A DNA stretch of 64,000 nt. It comes from CAZFOB01 sp964520325 (GTDB lineage Bacteria; Actinomycetota; JAICYB01). A model generated the notes under the pieces. The model saw only the letters and a program-made list of their open reading frames with translations. It ran no database searches and was not told the origin of the DNA. The translations under genes were made by a program, and so were the position numbers. Location: positions 62,001 through 126,000 of the forward strand of contig CAZFOB010000003.1 in NCBI GenBank assembly GCA_964520325.1. The letters run 5' to 3'. Below are positions 39,524-48,307 of this stretch, piece after piece (the stretch's first letter is position 1; every line of letters starts with the position of its first letter).

Positions 39524-41005
39524 GTGAGGGCACTCCACGGGTTCACCTTGTCCGTTGTGTCGGCACTGCTGTTGTTCGGCGCCGGAGAGCCGCTGGGATG
39601 GGGCCCGCTCGCCTGGATCGCGCTGGTCCCGCTCCTGGTCGCGGTTCTCTCGGCCGAGCGTCCGCGCCGCGCATGGTCGTACGGTCTGGTCTTCGGTCTT
39701 GTCTATTTCGGCGTCGAGCTGTCCTGGATCTTCCTGTTCGGCTGGATGGCGTGGACGGGCCTGTGCGTCTTCCTCGCCGTCGAGGTGAGCATCGGAGCGC
39801 TCGTCGCCGGGGTCCTCCGTCGCTCGCGTTTGGCCCCACTGCTCATCGCGGGGGCGTTGACCGGCGTCGAGCTCTTCAAGGACCGCTGGCCTTTCGGCGG
39901 CTACTCGTGGGGATCGGTCGGAACGACACAAGGGTCGGTTCCCGGTGTGCGTTGGCTGACCGGTGTGATCGGTGTTTACGGATTGTCGTTCCTCATCATG
40001 CTCACGGCGACTGCGATCGCGTGGTTCATCGTCGAGCGCAGAGTGGCGTGGACGAGTATCGCCGTTGCCGCCGGTGTCCTGATCGTCTTCGTTGCGGTCG
40101 ATCTCATCGCGTTCTCACCGCAGCCAGGGAGAGGCCTGGACGTCGCCGTCGTGCAGGGCAACGTGCCGCGTCCGGTGGTCTCTGGTCAGCGCGACGCGAT
40201 CCTGCGCAACCACATCGACGCTACTCGCGAGATACTCGACAACCGCCGCGTGGATCTCGTGGTGTGGCCGGAGGAGTCCGTCGGTTCTGGAGTCTCACCC
40301 GGCGCGCTCGAGCTCGTGGGAGATCTCGCGCGCGAGTTGAGCACACCGTTGCTCGTCGGGCAGACCTTCGTCGACGGCGACCGGTTCTTGAACGTCGTCC
40401 GACACGTCGATGGGAGGGGCCGCCTCGTCGATACGTACCAGAAGCGTCATCCCGTGCCATTTGGGGAATACGTCCCGCTCGGCTTCTTCCGGAGGTTCGT
40501 GGGCACACTGCAGAGCCAGATCCCAACAGACCAGGAGCCGGGGGCGACCGCGAACGTCTTCGATGTTCACGGGTCTGATCGAGTGACGAAGATCGCGACG
40601 CCGATCTGCTTCGAATCGGTGTTCCCGCGCGACTTCCTCGACTTCGCCGGCAACGGCGCCGAACTCTTCGTGCTGTCGACCAACAATGCGTCGTTCGAAC
40701 GTTCCTACGCATCCGAGCAGCACATCGCGCACACGCGCATGCGTGCGCTGGAGACCCGGCAATGGGTCATCCAAGCGGCGATCTCGGGCATCAGCGCGGT
40801 GATCTCCCCGGACGGAACGATCGCTCAGAGCACAGAGCTGTTCACGACGGACGCGTTCGTTGCGAGTGTCCGGGCACGCAGGGCTTCGTCGCTGTACGCG
40901 AAGATCGGAGATCTTTTCCCCGCGCTCTTCGCGGCCGCTTCGAGTGTCGGATTGATCGCCGCCCTGCTCCGTCGCAGACCCGCGAAGCTAGAGTCACCAT
41001 CATGA
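39524..41005 (+). CDS. lnt: Apolipoprotein N-acyltransferase
   Basis: 493 residues from GTG 39524 (AAGGA 7 nt upstream). About six N-terminal membrane helices (FTLSVVSALLLFGAGEPLGWGPLAWIALVPLLVAVL onward) with KDRWPFGGYSWGSVG, then a nitrilase-fold domain: catalytic Glu in VVWPEESVGS, Lys in DTYQKRHPVPFGEYVPLGFF, Cys in TPICFESVFPRDF, then TNNASFERSYASEQH. It N-acylates lipoproteins at the membrane. A longer frame exists upstream but runs through the divergent DUF3105 gene. Confidence 0.94.
   Translation: MRALHGFTLSVVSALLLFGAGEPLGWGPLAWIALVPLLVAVLSAERPRRAWSYGLVFGLVYFGVELSWIFLFGWMAWTGLCVFLAVEVSIGALVAGVLRRSRLAPLLIAGALTGVELFKDRWPFGGYSWGSVGTTQGSVPGVRWLTGVIGVYGLSFLIMLTATAIAWFIVERRVAWTSIAVAAGVLIVFVAVDLIAFSPQPGRGLDVAVVQGNVPRPVVSGQRDAILRNHIDATREILDNRRVDLVVWPEESVGSGVSPGALELVGDLARELSTPLLVGQTFVDGDRFLNVVRHVDGRGRLVDTYQKRHPVPFGEYVPLGFFRRFVGTLQSQIPTDQEPGATANVFDVHGSDRVTKIATPICFESVFPRDFLDFAGNGAELFVLSTNNASFERSYASEQHIAHTRMRALETRQWVIQAAISGISAVISPDGTIAQSTELFTTDAFVASVRARRASSLYAKIGDLFPALFAAASSVGLIAALLRRRPAKLESPS
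40989..40994 (+). promoter_or_regulatory. -10 element TAGAGT inside the end of lnt
   Basis: TAGAGT ends 7 nt before ATG 41002. Confidence 0.45.
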
Positions 41006-41328
41006 GTCTCGACACCGAACTCACCGATGTTGGATTCGAGCTGTTGCAGAGCCGTTCGGGCAGCCGGAAATACACGCGCCGTTCGAATCCGTACTTGCAG
41101 TGGTGGGTCATCGTCAACGACAACGGCACTGCCGAGCTGCAATGGGAGCTGGAGCTCGGCGCCTACCTTCACGCGAAGGGGTTCCACGTCGCGGTGCAAG
41201 ACGAGCTCTCGTTGCTCATGTATCCGAAAGGCGAAGCGGTCGGCCCGGCCGACGTGGGTTGGGTGGCCGACGAGATCGCCCGGGCCGAAGCGCAGCTCTC
41301 GTCGGTGGACCTGTCGTCCGGCCTGTAG
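41002..41328 (+). CDS. Small conserved-looking protein, unknown function
   Basis: 108 residues: MSLDTELTDVGFELLQSRSGSRKYTRRSNPYLQWWVIVNDNGTAELQWELELGAYL then HVAVQDELSLLMYPKGEAVGP and a C-terminal amphipathic helix. It looks like a compact alpha/beta cytosolic protein, but I recognise no family. The ATG overlaps the lnt stop (ATGA), and a TAGAGT box 7 nt upstream may give it an extra leaderless promoter. Confidence 0.65.
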   Translation: MSLDTELTDVGFELLQSRSGSRKYTRRSNPYLQWWVIVNDNGTAELQWELELGAYLHAKGFHVAVQDELSLLMYPKGEAVGPADVGWVADEIARAEAQLSSVDLSSGL

Positions 41329-41375
41329 ATTCTTCGCTGCACCACAAACTGTTCACCGATAGAGGAGGGCTCGAG

Positions 41376-41714
41376 ATGGAAGTCAAGGTCGGCGACAGCG
41401 TGTCGCTTGATGCGAAGAAGGTGGGTCAGCTCCGCCGCACTGGGGTGGTGCGCGCAGTCACCAAGGGGATGTCCGGCCCGCGTCTGGAGATCGAGTGGGA
41501 AGGCGGCGGGGTCTCGATCATCGCTCCCGGTGCTGGGATCTTGCTGGTAGGTGGCAAGGCCAAGAGCAAACAAAAGCCCAAGGCGAAACCGAAGGCCAAG
41601 CCGAAGCCGAAGTCCAAGGCCAAGGCTGCAAAGCCGAAGTCCAAGGCCAAGGCTGCAAAGCCGAAGGTCAAGGGGCCAAAGAAGGCCAAGAAAGCCAAGA
41701 AGGCGAAGCGCTGA
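41376..41714 (+). CDS. DUF1918 protein with histone-H1-like lysine-rich tail
   Basis: 112 residues. Residues 1-57 are a DUF1918-type small beta barrel (VKVGDSVSLDAKKVGQLRRTGVVRAV then RLEIEWEGGGVSIIAPGAGILLV). The rest is Lys/Ala/Pro repeats (KPKAKPKAKPKPKSK, two copies of AKAAKPKSK-type units, ending KKAKKAKKAKR), like bacterial histone-H1-type DNA-binding tails. This suggests a nucleoid-associated or RNA-binding protein, an inference. ATG 41376 follows GAGGAGGG. Confidence 0.8.
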   Translation: MEVKVGDSVSLDAKKVGQLRRTGVVRAVTKGMSGPRLEIEWEGGGVSIIAPGAGILLVGGKAKSKQKPKAKPKAKPKPKSKAKAAKPKSKAKAAKPKVKGPKKAKKAKKAKR

Positions 41715-41730
41715 CCTGAGTGGATTCGGG

Positions 41731-41736
41731 TACCCT
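41731..41736 (+). promoter_or_regulatory. -10 element TACCCT, leaderless promoter of the S1 protease gene
   Basis: TACCCT ends 7 nt before GTG 41744. Confidence 0.5.
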
Positions 41737-41743
41737 TGTCCTC

Positions 41744-42400
41744 GTGAAGCGCGTGCTCTTGGGTCTGGCGGCCATCGTATTTCTCGTCGTCGTACCCGTT
41801 CGTCCGGCATCGGCTGCGACGATCCAACCTGGGGACCAGATGTGGTCCAGCATCGGCGGATGCACACTCGGCTTCGTGCTGACCGGTGGTGGAAGCACCT
41901 ACTTCTTGAGCGCGGCCCATTGCGTGGACCACGTGGGCGAGCCGATCAAGCTCTCCGACAGCTCCGTGGTCGGAACCGTTGCCGCGAAGGGCAACGGGGA
42001 CAACAGCAGTACCGATTGGTCGCTGATCGATGTGACGAGCCGGGCCCGCGAGGTTTCGCCCGACGTTCGAGGCCACGGTGCTCCGACCGGCGTTGCGTTC
42101 GCGAGCGGGTCGGCCTTCGGCGACACGATCGACCATTCCGGATACGGCATCCCGTGGTTCGTCAGCATCTTTACCCGCGAGGCCCGGTTCGGCGTTCTCG
42201 TCAGTCAGAACAGCGGAGTCTGGACGTCGATCGGTCCGGACACCTTCGGTGACTCGGGAGGTCCCGTGCTGCACCGCAGCTCGGGGGGCGCGCTCGGTTT
42301 GATCAGCCGGCTGTGTGTCGGTGTGTGCACCAGCGAAGGCCCGACCATCGAGGGGATCCTCCCGCAGCTCCCGCCCGGCCTCACGCTGCGAACCAGCTAG
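41744..42400 (+). CDS. Secreted trypsin-like serine protease (S1)
   Basis: 218 residues from GTG 41744. Signal peptide VKRVLLGLAAIVFLVVVPVRPASA, then a chymotrypsin-fold domain with the full triad: His in FLSAAHCVD, Asp in SSTDWSLIDV and Ser in TFGDSGGPVLH. Cysteine pairs (GCTLG/AHC and LCVGVC) suggest disulfides. Extracellular; substrate unknown. An in-frame GTG at 41720 is less likely because the TACCCT box fits the 41744 start. Confidence 0.88.
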   Translation: MKRVLLGLAAIVFLVVVPVRPASAATIQPGDQMWSSIGGCTLGFVLTGGGSTYFLSAAHCVDHVGEPIKLSDSSVVGTVAAKGNGDNSSTDWSLIDVTSRAREVSPDVRGHGAPTGVAFASGSAFGDTIDHSGYGIPWFVSIFTREARFGVLVSQNSGVWTSIGPDTFGDSGGPVLHRSSGGALGLISRLCVGVCTSEGPTIEGILPQLPPGLTLRTS

Positions 42401-43521
42401 ACCGCGAGCGCCTTGATTTCGTCTTTCGCCTCGTCGAGCAGCTTGTAGCTCGGCCCCACCATCGCGGCGTCGGCGAAGAACGTCATGTTCCACAGGGCGA
42501 CGTGTCGCAGCCCCACGGCCGCGTAGCCCTCGATCTTCTTCGCGATCTCGGACGGCGATCCGTGCAGGACGGCGTCGTGGACCACCTGCGTTGGGATCGC
42601 TTCGATCGCGCGGAGCGCGTCCTGTTCGGATAGGCGCGACGGGACATACTCCAGGAACCCGTGCGTTCCCTCGCCGAGCGGATGCGTCGCGCCGCGCTGC
42701 TGGTAGAAGGAGTCCGGTAGCGCAAGGGCGAGCGCCTTGACCATCGGATGCTCGATGAGCCGGTGCGCGGTGTCGTGGTCGTCCGCGATCACGGTGTACG
42801 CCCACATGCCGGCGGTGATCGCATCGGGGTCGCGCCCGACCTTGGTGGCCGCGCGGGTGACGATGCTCCATTTCTCCTCGTACTCAGCCAGGTCGAGCAG
42901 CGTGGGCAGCCAGCCGTCGGCGAGCTCGCCGGTCACGCGGCACAAGCGTGGGCCGTGTGCGGCCAGCCAGATCGGCGGGTAGCGACCCTCGACGAGCGGA
43001 CGCATCCCGCACACCGCGTCGCGCAACTGGAAGACGGGTCCGTCGTAGTCAACGGGGTCGTCGTTCTCCCACAGCAGTCGGATCACGCGCAACGCGTCCT
43101 CGAGGCGCGTTGCCGGCTTACCGAAGTCGATGCCGTAGGGCGTGATGTTCTCGCCCTCGCCGGCGCCGATCCCGAGGATCGTGCGTCCGCCGCTTATGTG
43201 GTCGAGAGACAGCCACTGTCTGGCGAGCTGCGCCGGGTGGTTGCGCACGGCCTCGGTCACCGACGTGCCGAGCGTGATGCGTTCGGTGGCTTGTGCGGCG
43301 ATCGTGATGGCGACGGCCGGGTCGTAATACGCGTGGACGTTCGGCAGGATCGCCGTCAGCGGGGAGTACTCGGGCGTCCACAACGACTGCGGATGCCAGC
43401 CCATGAGGTGGTCGGGGAACCAGACGGCGTCGAAACCCTTCTCCTCGTTGCGCCGCGCGGTGTAGGCGATGGCTTCGATCGGCGGAACGACGATCCCCGG
43501 GGCTCCCACCGTGACTGGCAT
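42397..43521 (-). CDS. LLM-class flavin/F420-dependent oxidoreductase
   Basis: 374 residues from ATG 43521. Luciferase-like TIM barrel: GIVVPPIEAIAYTARRNEEKGFDAVWFPDHLMGWHP, TERITLGTSVTEAVRNHPAQLARQWLSLDHISGGRTILGIGAGEGEN, PPIWLAAHGPRLCRVTGELADGWLPTL and GLRHVALWNMTF. The latter blocks match F420-dependent methylene-H4MPT-reductase-like and glucose-6-phosphate-dehydrogenase-like enzymes of actinobacteria. F420 versus FMN cannot be settled from this sequence. The frame is open further upstream but overlaps gpsA. Confidence 0.88.
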   Translation of the reverse strand: MPVTVGAPGIVVPPIEAIAYTARRNEEKGFDAVWFPDHLMGWHPQSLWTPEYSPLTAILPNVHAYYDPAVAITIAAQATERITLGTSVTEAVRNHPAQLARQWLSLDHISGGRTILGIGAGEGENITPYGIDFGKPATRLEDALRVIRLLWENDDPVDYDGPVFQLRDAVCGMRPLVEGRYPPIWLAAHGPRLCRVTGELADGWLPTLLDLAEYEEKWSIVTRAATKVGRDPDAITAGMWAYTVIADDHDTAHRLIEHPMVKALALALPDSFYQQRGATHPLGEGTHGFLEYVPSRLSEQDALRAIEAIPTQVVHDAVLHGSPSEIAKKIEGYAAVGLRHVALWNMTFFADAAMVGPSYKLLDEAKDEIKALAV

Positions 43522-43581
43522 ATGACATTCTGGCTCAATGACCCTCCCGATGAAGACGTCGACGAACTTCCGGGCGACTTC

Positions 43582-44598
43582 ATGACGAAGGTCGCGTGCA
43601 TCGGAGCCGGCTCGTGGGGGACCACGGTTGCCGCTCTCATCGCGCAGAACGGCAACGACGTCGTTCTGTGGTGCAGGCGTGGTGAGCTCGCCGACGAGAT
43701 CAACCAGGACGCATACAACGAGCGCTACCTGCCCGGCATCCGGCTCCCGGAGAACCTTCGGGCCACCGGGGACATCGAGGAAGCCATGTCGGGGGCCGAG
43801 GTGTGCGTGATGGGGGTGCCGTCGCACGGCTGGCGTGAGGTGCTCGGCATGATGAGCGAGCAGCTCGCCGGCATCGAAGCCATCGTCAGCCTCACCAAGG
43901 GCCTGGAGGTCGACACCAATCTCCGAATGAGCGAGCTCGTGGCAGAAGTGTGTCCGGACGTGCCGTCCGAGAAGTTCGCCATGCTCGCCGGCCCGAACAT
44001 CGCCAAGGAGATCGCGCGCCGCATGCCTGCTGCCACCGCGATCGCCTGCACCGACGAGGCGCGGGCGATCTGGCTCCAGGATCTCGTTCATCAGCCCTAC
44101 TTCCGCGTGTACACCAACACAGACGTGATCGGCTCAGAGCTCGGCGGGGCGATCAAGAACATCGTTGCCATCTCCGCGGGGATCACCGACACGATGGGCT
44201 TCGGCGACAACGCGATGGCTGCGCTCATGACCAGGGGCCTGGCCGAGCTCACGCGGCTCGGCAGCCGCCTCGGCGGCCAACCGCTCACCTTCGCCGGCTT
44301 GGCCGGGATGGGCGACATGATCGTCACGTGCATCTCGAAGTACTCGCGCAACCGCCGAGTAGGCAAGGAGCTCGGCAAGGGGCGTGGGATCGACGATGTG
44401 ATCGCGGAGATGAACATGGTTGCCGAAGGCGTCAAGACCTGTCGGCCGATCCTCGAGCTCGGTCGCAAGGTCGATGCCTGGATGCCTATCACCGAAGGCG
44501 TCGTTTCGGTGATCTACGAGGGGGCAACGCCAGACGAGATGGTCGCCGACATCCTGTCCCGCGCGCCGGTACCGGAGACATACGGGATCGACACATGA
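43582..44598 (+). CDS. gpsA: Glycerol-3-phosphate dehydrogenase [NAD(P)+]
   Basis: 338 residues from ATG 43582: MTKVACIGAGSWGTTVAALIAQNGNDVVLWCR is the canonical Rossmann N-terminus. Further motifs: GVPSHGWREVL, SLTKGLE, AGPNIAKEIARRMPAA, catalytic Lys in GGAIKNIVAISAGI and the CISKYSRNRRVGKELGKG block. It makes glycerol-3-phosphate for phospholipids. An in-frame ATG at 43522 abuts the divergent LLM gene and would add 20 atypical residues. Coupled to the next gene by ATGA. Confidence 0.93.
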   Translation: MTKVACIGAGSWGTTVAALIAQNGNDVVLWCRRGELADEINQDAYNERYLPGIRLPENLRATGDIEEAMSGAEVCVMGVPSHGWREVLGMMSEQLAGIEAIVSLTKGLEVDTNLRMSELVAEVCPDVPSEKFAMLAGPNIAKEIARRMPAATAIACTDEARAIWLQDLVHQPYFRVYTNTDVIGSELGGAIKNIVAISAGITDTMGFGDNAMAALMTRGLAELTRLGSRLGGQPLTFAGLAGMGDMIVTCISKYSRNRRVGKELGKGRGIDDVIAEMNMVAEGVKTCRPILELGRKVDAWMPITEGVVSVIYEGATPDEMVADILSRAPVPETYGIDT

Positions 44599-45539
44599 CC
44601 GCGCCGGAGAGCCGGCAGACCAACGGTTCGCTCGGAACAGCGTTGCGCTCTGTCTTCGCGGTCGTCGCCAATGATCCGGGCAGAGTCCTCGCGATCGGTG
44701 CCTCCTACTCGCTCGCGATCGGGATCGCGAACGCCGTGGCGCGTTCTGCCACCGGTGTTCTCGATCCGACAACCGTCTCGCCGGAGGAAGTCGCCGCCGC
44801 CGGTGTCGCCGCCGTCGTCGCGATCGTGATCTTGTTGCTCGTCAACGTCGTGGTTCTTCCCGTCACGATCGGCGCGCTGTCGCTGGCTGGATCGGCCGCC
44901 GTCTACGGCGATGCAGTCGAGGCCGGCGGGATCGTCCGGCGAGCATTCAGCCGTTCGCTCGAGGCGATCGGTGTCTACGTGACGATCGTGCTGCTGCTCG
45001 TCGCGCAGATGGTCGCGGTCGGGCTCCTTGCGCTGATCGTCGCCGCTCTCGTCGGCCCGGATACCGGGTTCAGCGTGCTCAACGTCGCTTCCTTATTGGT
45101 GCTGATTCCGGTCGTCTACGTTTTCGTTCGTTACTCTCTTGCGATCCCGGTCGTGATGCGGGAGGGACGAAAGCCCATCCAAGCCATGCGCCGCTCGTGG
45201 GCCCTGGTCGCGGGTGCGTGGTGGTGGACGTTCGGTCTCCTGCTTGCCGGGATGGCGGCGGCGGCGTTCAACGTCATCATCTCGTTCCGCTTGTTCATCG
45301 GTCCCGACCTCATCAGCGACTTCCTGATCGGTGCGGTGATCAGTGCGATGGCTGCGCTGATCTCGGTCGTTCTGTACGGGATCGGCGTCGGAGTTGCGTA
45401 CGCGTATCGCGCGCCGGAGGACGTCGTCCCGCCCGAGGTCGTGGCTTCAGAGCAGCGGGTCGCCGATTCGGACGCGGCGGTGGCCGGCCTGCGCACCCTC
45501 GAACGGCCCGCCGGTGAAGCTTCTTCGACGTCTCAGTGA
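44595..45539 (+). CDS. Multi-pass membrane protein, DUF7544/GPBP-like, unknown function
   Basis: 314 residues, five or six membrane helices in the arrangement of the glycerophosphoryl-diester-phosphodiesterase membrane-domain-like proteins: RVLAIGASYSLAIGIANAVA, VAAVVAIVILLLVNVVVLPVTIG, VYVTIVLLLVAQMVAVGLLALIVAA, then the typical VYVFVRYSLAIPVVMREGRKPIQAMRRSWALV. The C-terminal 50 residues are hydrophilic. It overlaps gpsA upstream and the GH15 gene downstream (GTGA). Family name is from memory of the pattern, so moderate confidence. Confidence 0.65.
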   Translation: MTAPESRQTNGSLGTALRSVFAVVANDPGRVLAIGASYSLAIGIANAVARSATGVLDPTTVSPEEVAAAGVAAVVAIVILLLVNVVVLPVTIGALSLAGSAAVYGDAVEAGGIVRRAFSRSLEAIGVYVTIVLLLVAQMVAVGLLALIVAALVGPDTGFSVLNVASLLVLIPVVYVFVRYSLAIPVVMREGRKPIQAMRRSWALVAGAWWWTFGLLLAGMAAAAFNVIISFRLFIGPDLISDFLIGAVISAMAALISVVLYGIGVGVAYAYRAPEDVVPPEVVASEQRVADSDAAVAGLRTLERPAGEASSTSQ

Positions 45540-47449
45540 CGGCCAACCGCATCGGCGACTACGCCCTCATCGGTGACTGCCATTCGGCGGCGCTCGTCGG
45601 AGCCGACGGCTCGATCGACTGGGCATGCTTTCCGCGCTTCGATTCACCTTCGGTCTTCTGTCGCAGCCTCGACCACGAGCGCGGCGGGTCCTTCGATGTC
45701 ATGCCCGAGGAGCTCGTCGAGATGAAGCGTCGCTACATCGATCGGACGAACGTCCTCGTCACGACGTTTTCGTGCGCCTCCGGTGTCCTCGAGGTGACCG
45801 ACTGCATGCCCGTGTCGTTTCCGGACAACGCCACGGGCCGCGACCCACGCGATCTGCGCTCGTATCACGCGATCCTCAGATCACTGCGATGCACGCAAGG
45901 CACGGTTGCCGTCCGCGTCTCGATCGCGCCTCGGTTCGACTACGCTCGCGTCGTCCCGCACTTTCGTTTGACGTCTGAAGAGTCGGCCGAGGTCGTCGGG
46001 GGAGCCGACGCGATCCACATCACCGCGACTCGCGCGCTCGACGAGGAACGTGAGCGCATCAAGGCGCGCTGGCTCATCCGTGAGACAGAGTTCGTCTTCG
46101 TCGAAGCTGCGTGGGCGCCGTCGCATGAGCTACGCGCTCTCGACGAACGTCCGACCATGGAGGACCTGGAAGCTCGCCTCGAGCAGACCGTCGCGTTCTG
46201 GCAGGGTTGGAGCGATCGTTGCATCATCGACGTCGCCGACGAGGACAAGGTTCGACGTTCCGCGCTCGTGCTCAAGGCGCTCACGTATGCACCGACGGGA
46301 GCCGTCATCGCCGCTCCGACGACGTCACTTCCAGAGCTGATCGGTGGCGAGCGGAACTGGGATTACCGCTACACCTGGATCCGCGACGGCACCCTGACGC
46401 TGATCTCGATCTTCGCGCTCGGCATCCGTGAGGAGGCCGAGGCATTCCGGTTCTTCATGGAGCGAACGAGCGCCGGACGTCCGGAGGATCTGCAGATCAT
46501 GTACGGCATCGGCGGAGAGCGTTCGCTGCCCGAGCTCGAGCTGTCGCACCTCGCGGGTCACCGCAACTCGGCCCCCGTGCGCATCGGCAACGGTGCTGCA
46601 ACGCAGAGGCAGCTCGACGTCTACGGGCAGATCGTCGAAGCCGCGTATCTGTTCGCGAAGGCCGGTGGGCGCGTCACACCGGACAACTGGAACTTCTTGT
46701 GCGGCGTCGCCGACGTCGTCGCGTCGTCGTGGCGCGATCCCGACCACGGGATCTGGGAGATCCGCGACGAGCCTCGGCACTTCGTCCACTCGAAGCTCAA
46801 CTGCTGGGCGGCTCTCGAACGGATGATCAAGATGGCCACGACGCGCAAGCTTCCGGCTCCGGTCGATCGGTGGAGCGCCGAGCGCGACGCGTTGCATTCG
46901 TACGTCCTCTCGGATGCTCAGGAGCGCGGTTGGTTCGCGCAAGCGGTCGGCTCCGACGCACCGGATGCGGCGACGCTGCTCGTGCCGGCGATGGGCTTCC
47001 TTCCGACGACGCATCCGCTCGTGCAGAAGACGATCGAGGTCGTGCGCTCCGAGCTCGGAGACCGCGCTCTTGTCCACCGCTACCTCGCCCCGGACGGACT
47101 CGGGGGTGGGGAGGGCTCTTTCCTGCTGTGCTCGTACTGGTTGATCGACTGCCTGACCTATTCGGGACACATCGACGAGGCCGAGACGTTGCTCGCCGAG
47201 CTCAACGGATACGCCAACGACGTCGGGCTGTGGGCCGAGGAGGTCGATGCGCACAGTGGTGAGGCGCTCGGCAACTTCCCGCAGGCGTTCACGCACATGG
47301 CGCACATCACCTCGTGCCTGCATCTCGAGGCGGCCCGGGACGGGGAGATCGATTACGCGGCGGCCTATGACTACGCGGAGCACGCGGTTGATCGGCTGAT
47401 CGCGACCGGACGCGGGCTTGCGCCGTCAGCAGGGCATCGAGAGAGCTGA
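45536..47449 (+). CDS. Glycoside hydrolase family 15 protein (glucoamylase/trehalase type)
   Basis: 637 residues. N-terminal super-sandwich IGDYALIGDCHSAALVGADGSIDWACFPRFDSPSVF, linker, and a catalytic (alpha/alpha)6 barrel with GGERNWDYRYTWIRDGTLTLISIFALG, WEIRDEPRHFVHSKLNCWAALERM (catalytic acid region) and LGGGEGSFLLCSYWLIDCL (base region). Actinobacterial members of this shape are often trehalases; glucoamylase activity is equally possible. No signal peptide, so cytosolic. It follows gpsA and a membrane protein in an overlapping unit. Confidence 0.9.
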   Translation: MTANRIGDYALIGDCHSAALVGADGSIDWACFPRFDSPSVFCRSLDHERGGSFDVMPEELVEMKRRYIDRTNVLVTTFSCASGVLEVTDCMPVSFPDNATGRDPRDLRSYHAILRSLRCTQGTVAVRVSIAPRFDYARVVPHFRLTSEESAEVVGGADAIHITATRALDEERERIKARWLIRETEFVFVEAAWAPSHELRALDERPTMEDLEARLEQTVAFWQGWSDRCIIDVADEDKVRRSALVLKALTYAPTGAVIAAPTTSLPELIGGERNWDYRYTWIRDGTLTLISIFALGIREEAEAFRFFMERTSAGRPEDLQIMYGIGGERSLPELELSHLAGHRNSAPVRIGNGAATQRQLDVYGQIVEAAYLFAKAGGRVTPDNWNFLCGVADVVASSWRDPDHGIWEIRDEPRHFVHSKLNCWAALERMIKMATTRKLPAPVDRWSAERDALHSYVLSDAQERGWFAQAVGSDAPDAATLLVPAMGFLPTTHPLVQKTIEVVRSELGDRALVHRYLAPDGLGGGEGSFLLCSYWLIDCLTYSGHIDEAETLLAELNGYANDVGLWAEEVDAHSGEALGNFPQAFTHMAHITSCLHLEAARDGEIDYAAAYDYAEHAVDRLIATGRGLAPSAGHRES

Positions 47450-47471
47450 GCCGACGTCCGCTAGGACGTCG
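47450..47471. terminator. Bidirectional hairpin between GH15 gene and lexA
   Basis: CCGACGTCC-GCTA-GGACGTCGG, perfect 9-bp arms in the 33-nt gap of two convergent genes. No T-run. Confidence 0.6.
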
Positions 47472-47482
47472 GGCCTTCGGTG

Positions 47483-48166
47483 CTACAGCGACCGAAGCAG
47501 GGCGACGACCTTGCCCAGGATCCGGGTGTCGGCATCGATCTCGATCGGCTCGTAGGCCGAGTTCTCCGGCTTCAGGATCGTCCGTCCACCCTGACGCACG
47601 AGCGTCTTCACCGTCGCCTCGTCCTCGAGGAGAGCCGCCACGACATCGCCGGAGGTTGCGTCCTCCTGCTTGCGGATCACCACGAAGTCACCGTCGTGGA
47701 TGCCGGCGTCGAGCATCGAGTCGCCTTTGACCTTGAGCATGAAGAATGTGCCGTCGCCCACGATCGAAGCCGGCAGTGGCATGACCTCCTCGATCTCCTC
47801 GACCGCGAGGATCGGTGCGCCGGCGGCGATCCGCCCGAGGAGGGGCACGTGGCGCACACCGGAGCGGCTGCCGGACGGTCCGAGGCCGGGCGCGTACGAT
47901 ATCTCGATGGCTCGGGGCTTGGTTGCGTCTTTTCGGATGTACCCTTTGCGCTGAAGGGCCTCGAGGTGCGCATGTACCGTTGAGGGGGAAGCCAGACCAA
48001 CGGCATCGGCGATCTCACGAACGCTTGGAGGGTAGCCACGCGCTTCGACGGTTCCAAGGATGAAATCCAGGATCTTCCTCTGACGGGGGCCGAGCGTGCC
48101 GACGCCCGTCTTTGCGCCTTCGTGGCCTGCGGATCTGTTATCAGCGGAGCTGGCACGCCTGGGCAT
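47483..48166 (-). CDS. lexA: SOS repressor LexA
   Basis: 227 residues from ATG 48166. N-terminal winged helix: GPRQRKILDFILGTVEARGYPPSVREIADAVGLASPSTVHAHLEALQRKGYI. Autocleavage site Ala-Gly in GRIAAGAPILA, catalytic Ser in VKGDSMLDAGIHDGDFVV and Lys in DEATVKTLVRQGG. It represses SOS genes until RecA-stimulated self-cleavage. Its own promoter (TTGCAT, 18 nt, TAGTGT) is overlapped by a LexA box at 48248-48259. A longer frame upstream runs through that regulatory region and is rejected. Confidence 0.96.
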   Translation of the reverse strand: MPRRASSADNRSAGHEGAKTGVGTLGPRQRKILDFILGTVEARGYPPSVREIADAVGLASPSTVHAHLEALQRKGYIRKDATKPRAIEISYAPGLGPSGSRSGVRHVPLLGRIAAGAPILAVEEIEEVMPLPASIVGDGTFFMLKVKGDSMLDAGIHDGDFVVIRKQEDATSGDVVAALLEDEATVKTLVRQGGRTILKPENSAYEPIEIDADTRILGKVVALLRSL

Positions 48167-48219
48167 CAGATCCTCTCTCGTACTCTGGTCTCGTACTTTG
48201 GCTGGTGATCGGATGCGGA

Positions 48220-48249
48220 ACACTAGCACGTATGCAGGCGTATATGCAA
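48220..48249 (-). promoter_or_regulatory. lexA promoter
   Basis: On the minus strand: TTGCAT (48249-48244), 18-nt spacer, TAGTGT (48225-48220). Confidence 0.55.
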
Positions 48250-48259
48250 ACATCTGTTC
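48248..48259. promoter_or_regulatory. LexA (SOS) box between lexA and the sigma-factor gene
   Basis: AAACATCTGTTC, one mismatch from GAACnnnnGTTC, flanked by C and G as in the actinobacterial consensus. It touches the -35 of lexA and lies about 50 bp before the divergent sigma-factor GTG. Confidence 0.75.
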
Positions 48260-48307
48260 GTGGGCACAGGCGTTCGACGATTGATCCGGAGAACCGGGAC
48301 GACCGAC

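Noticed and set aside
42748..43521. Long upstream extension of the gpsA frame.
   Set aside because: It is antisense to the well-supported LLM oxidoreductase gene, and GpsA proteins start at the MTKVACIGAGSWG segment.
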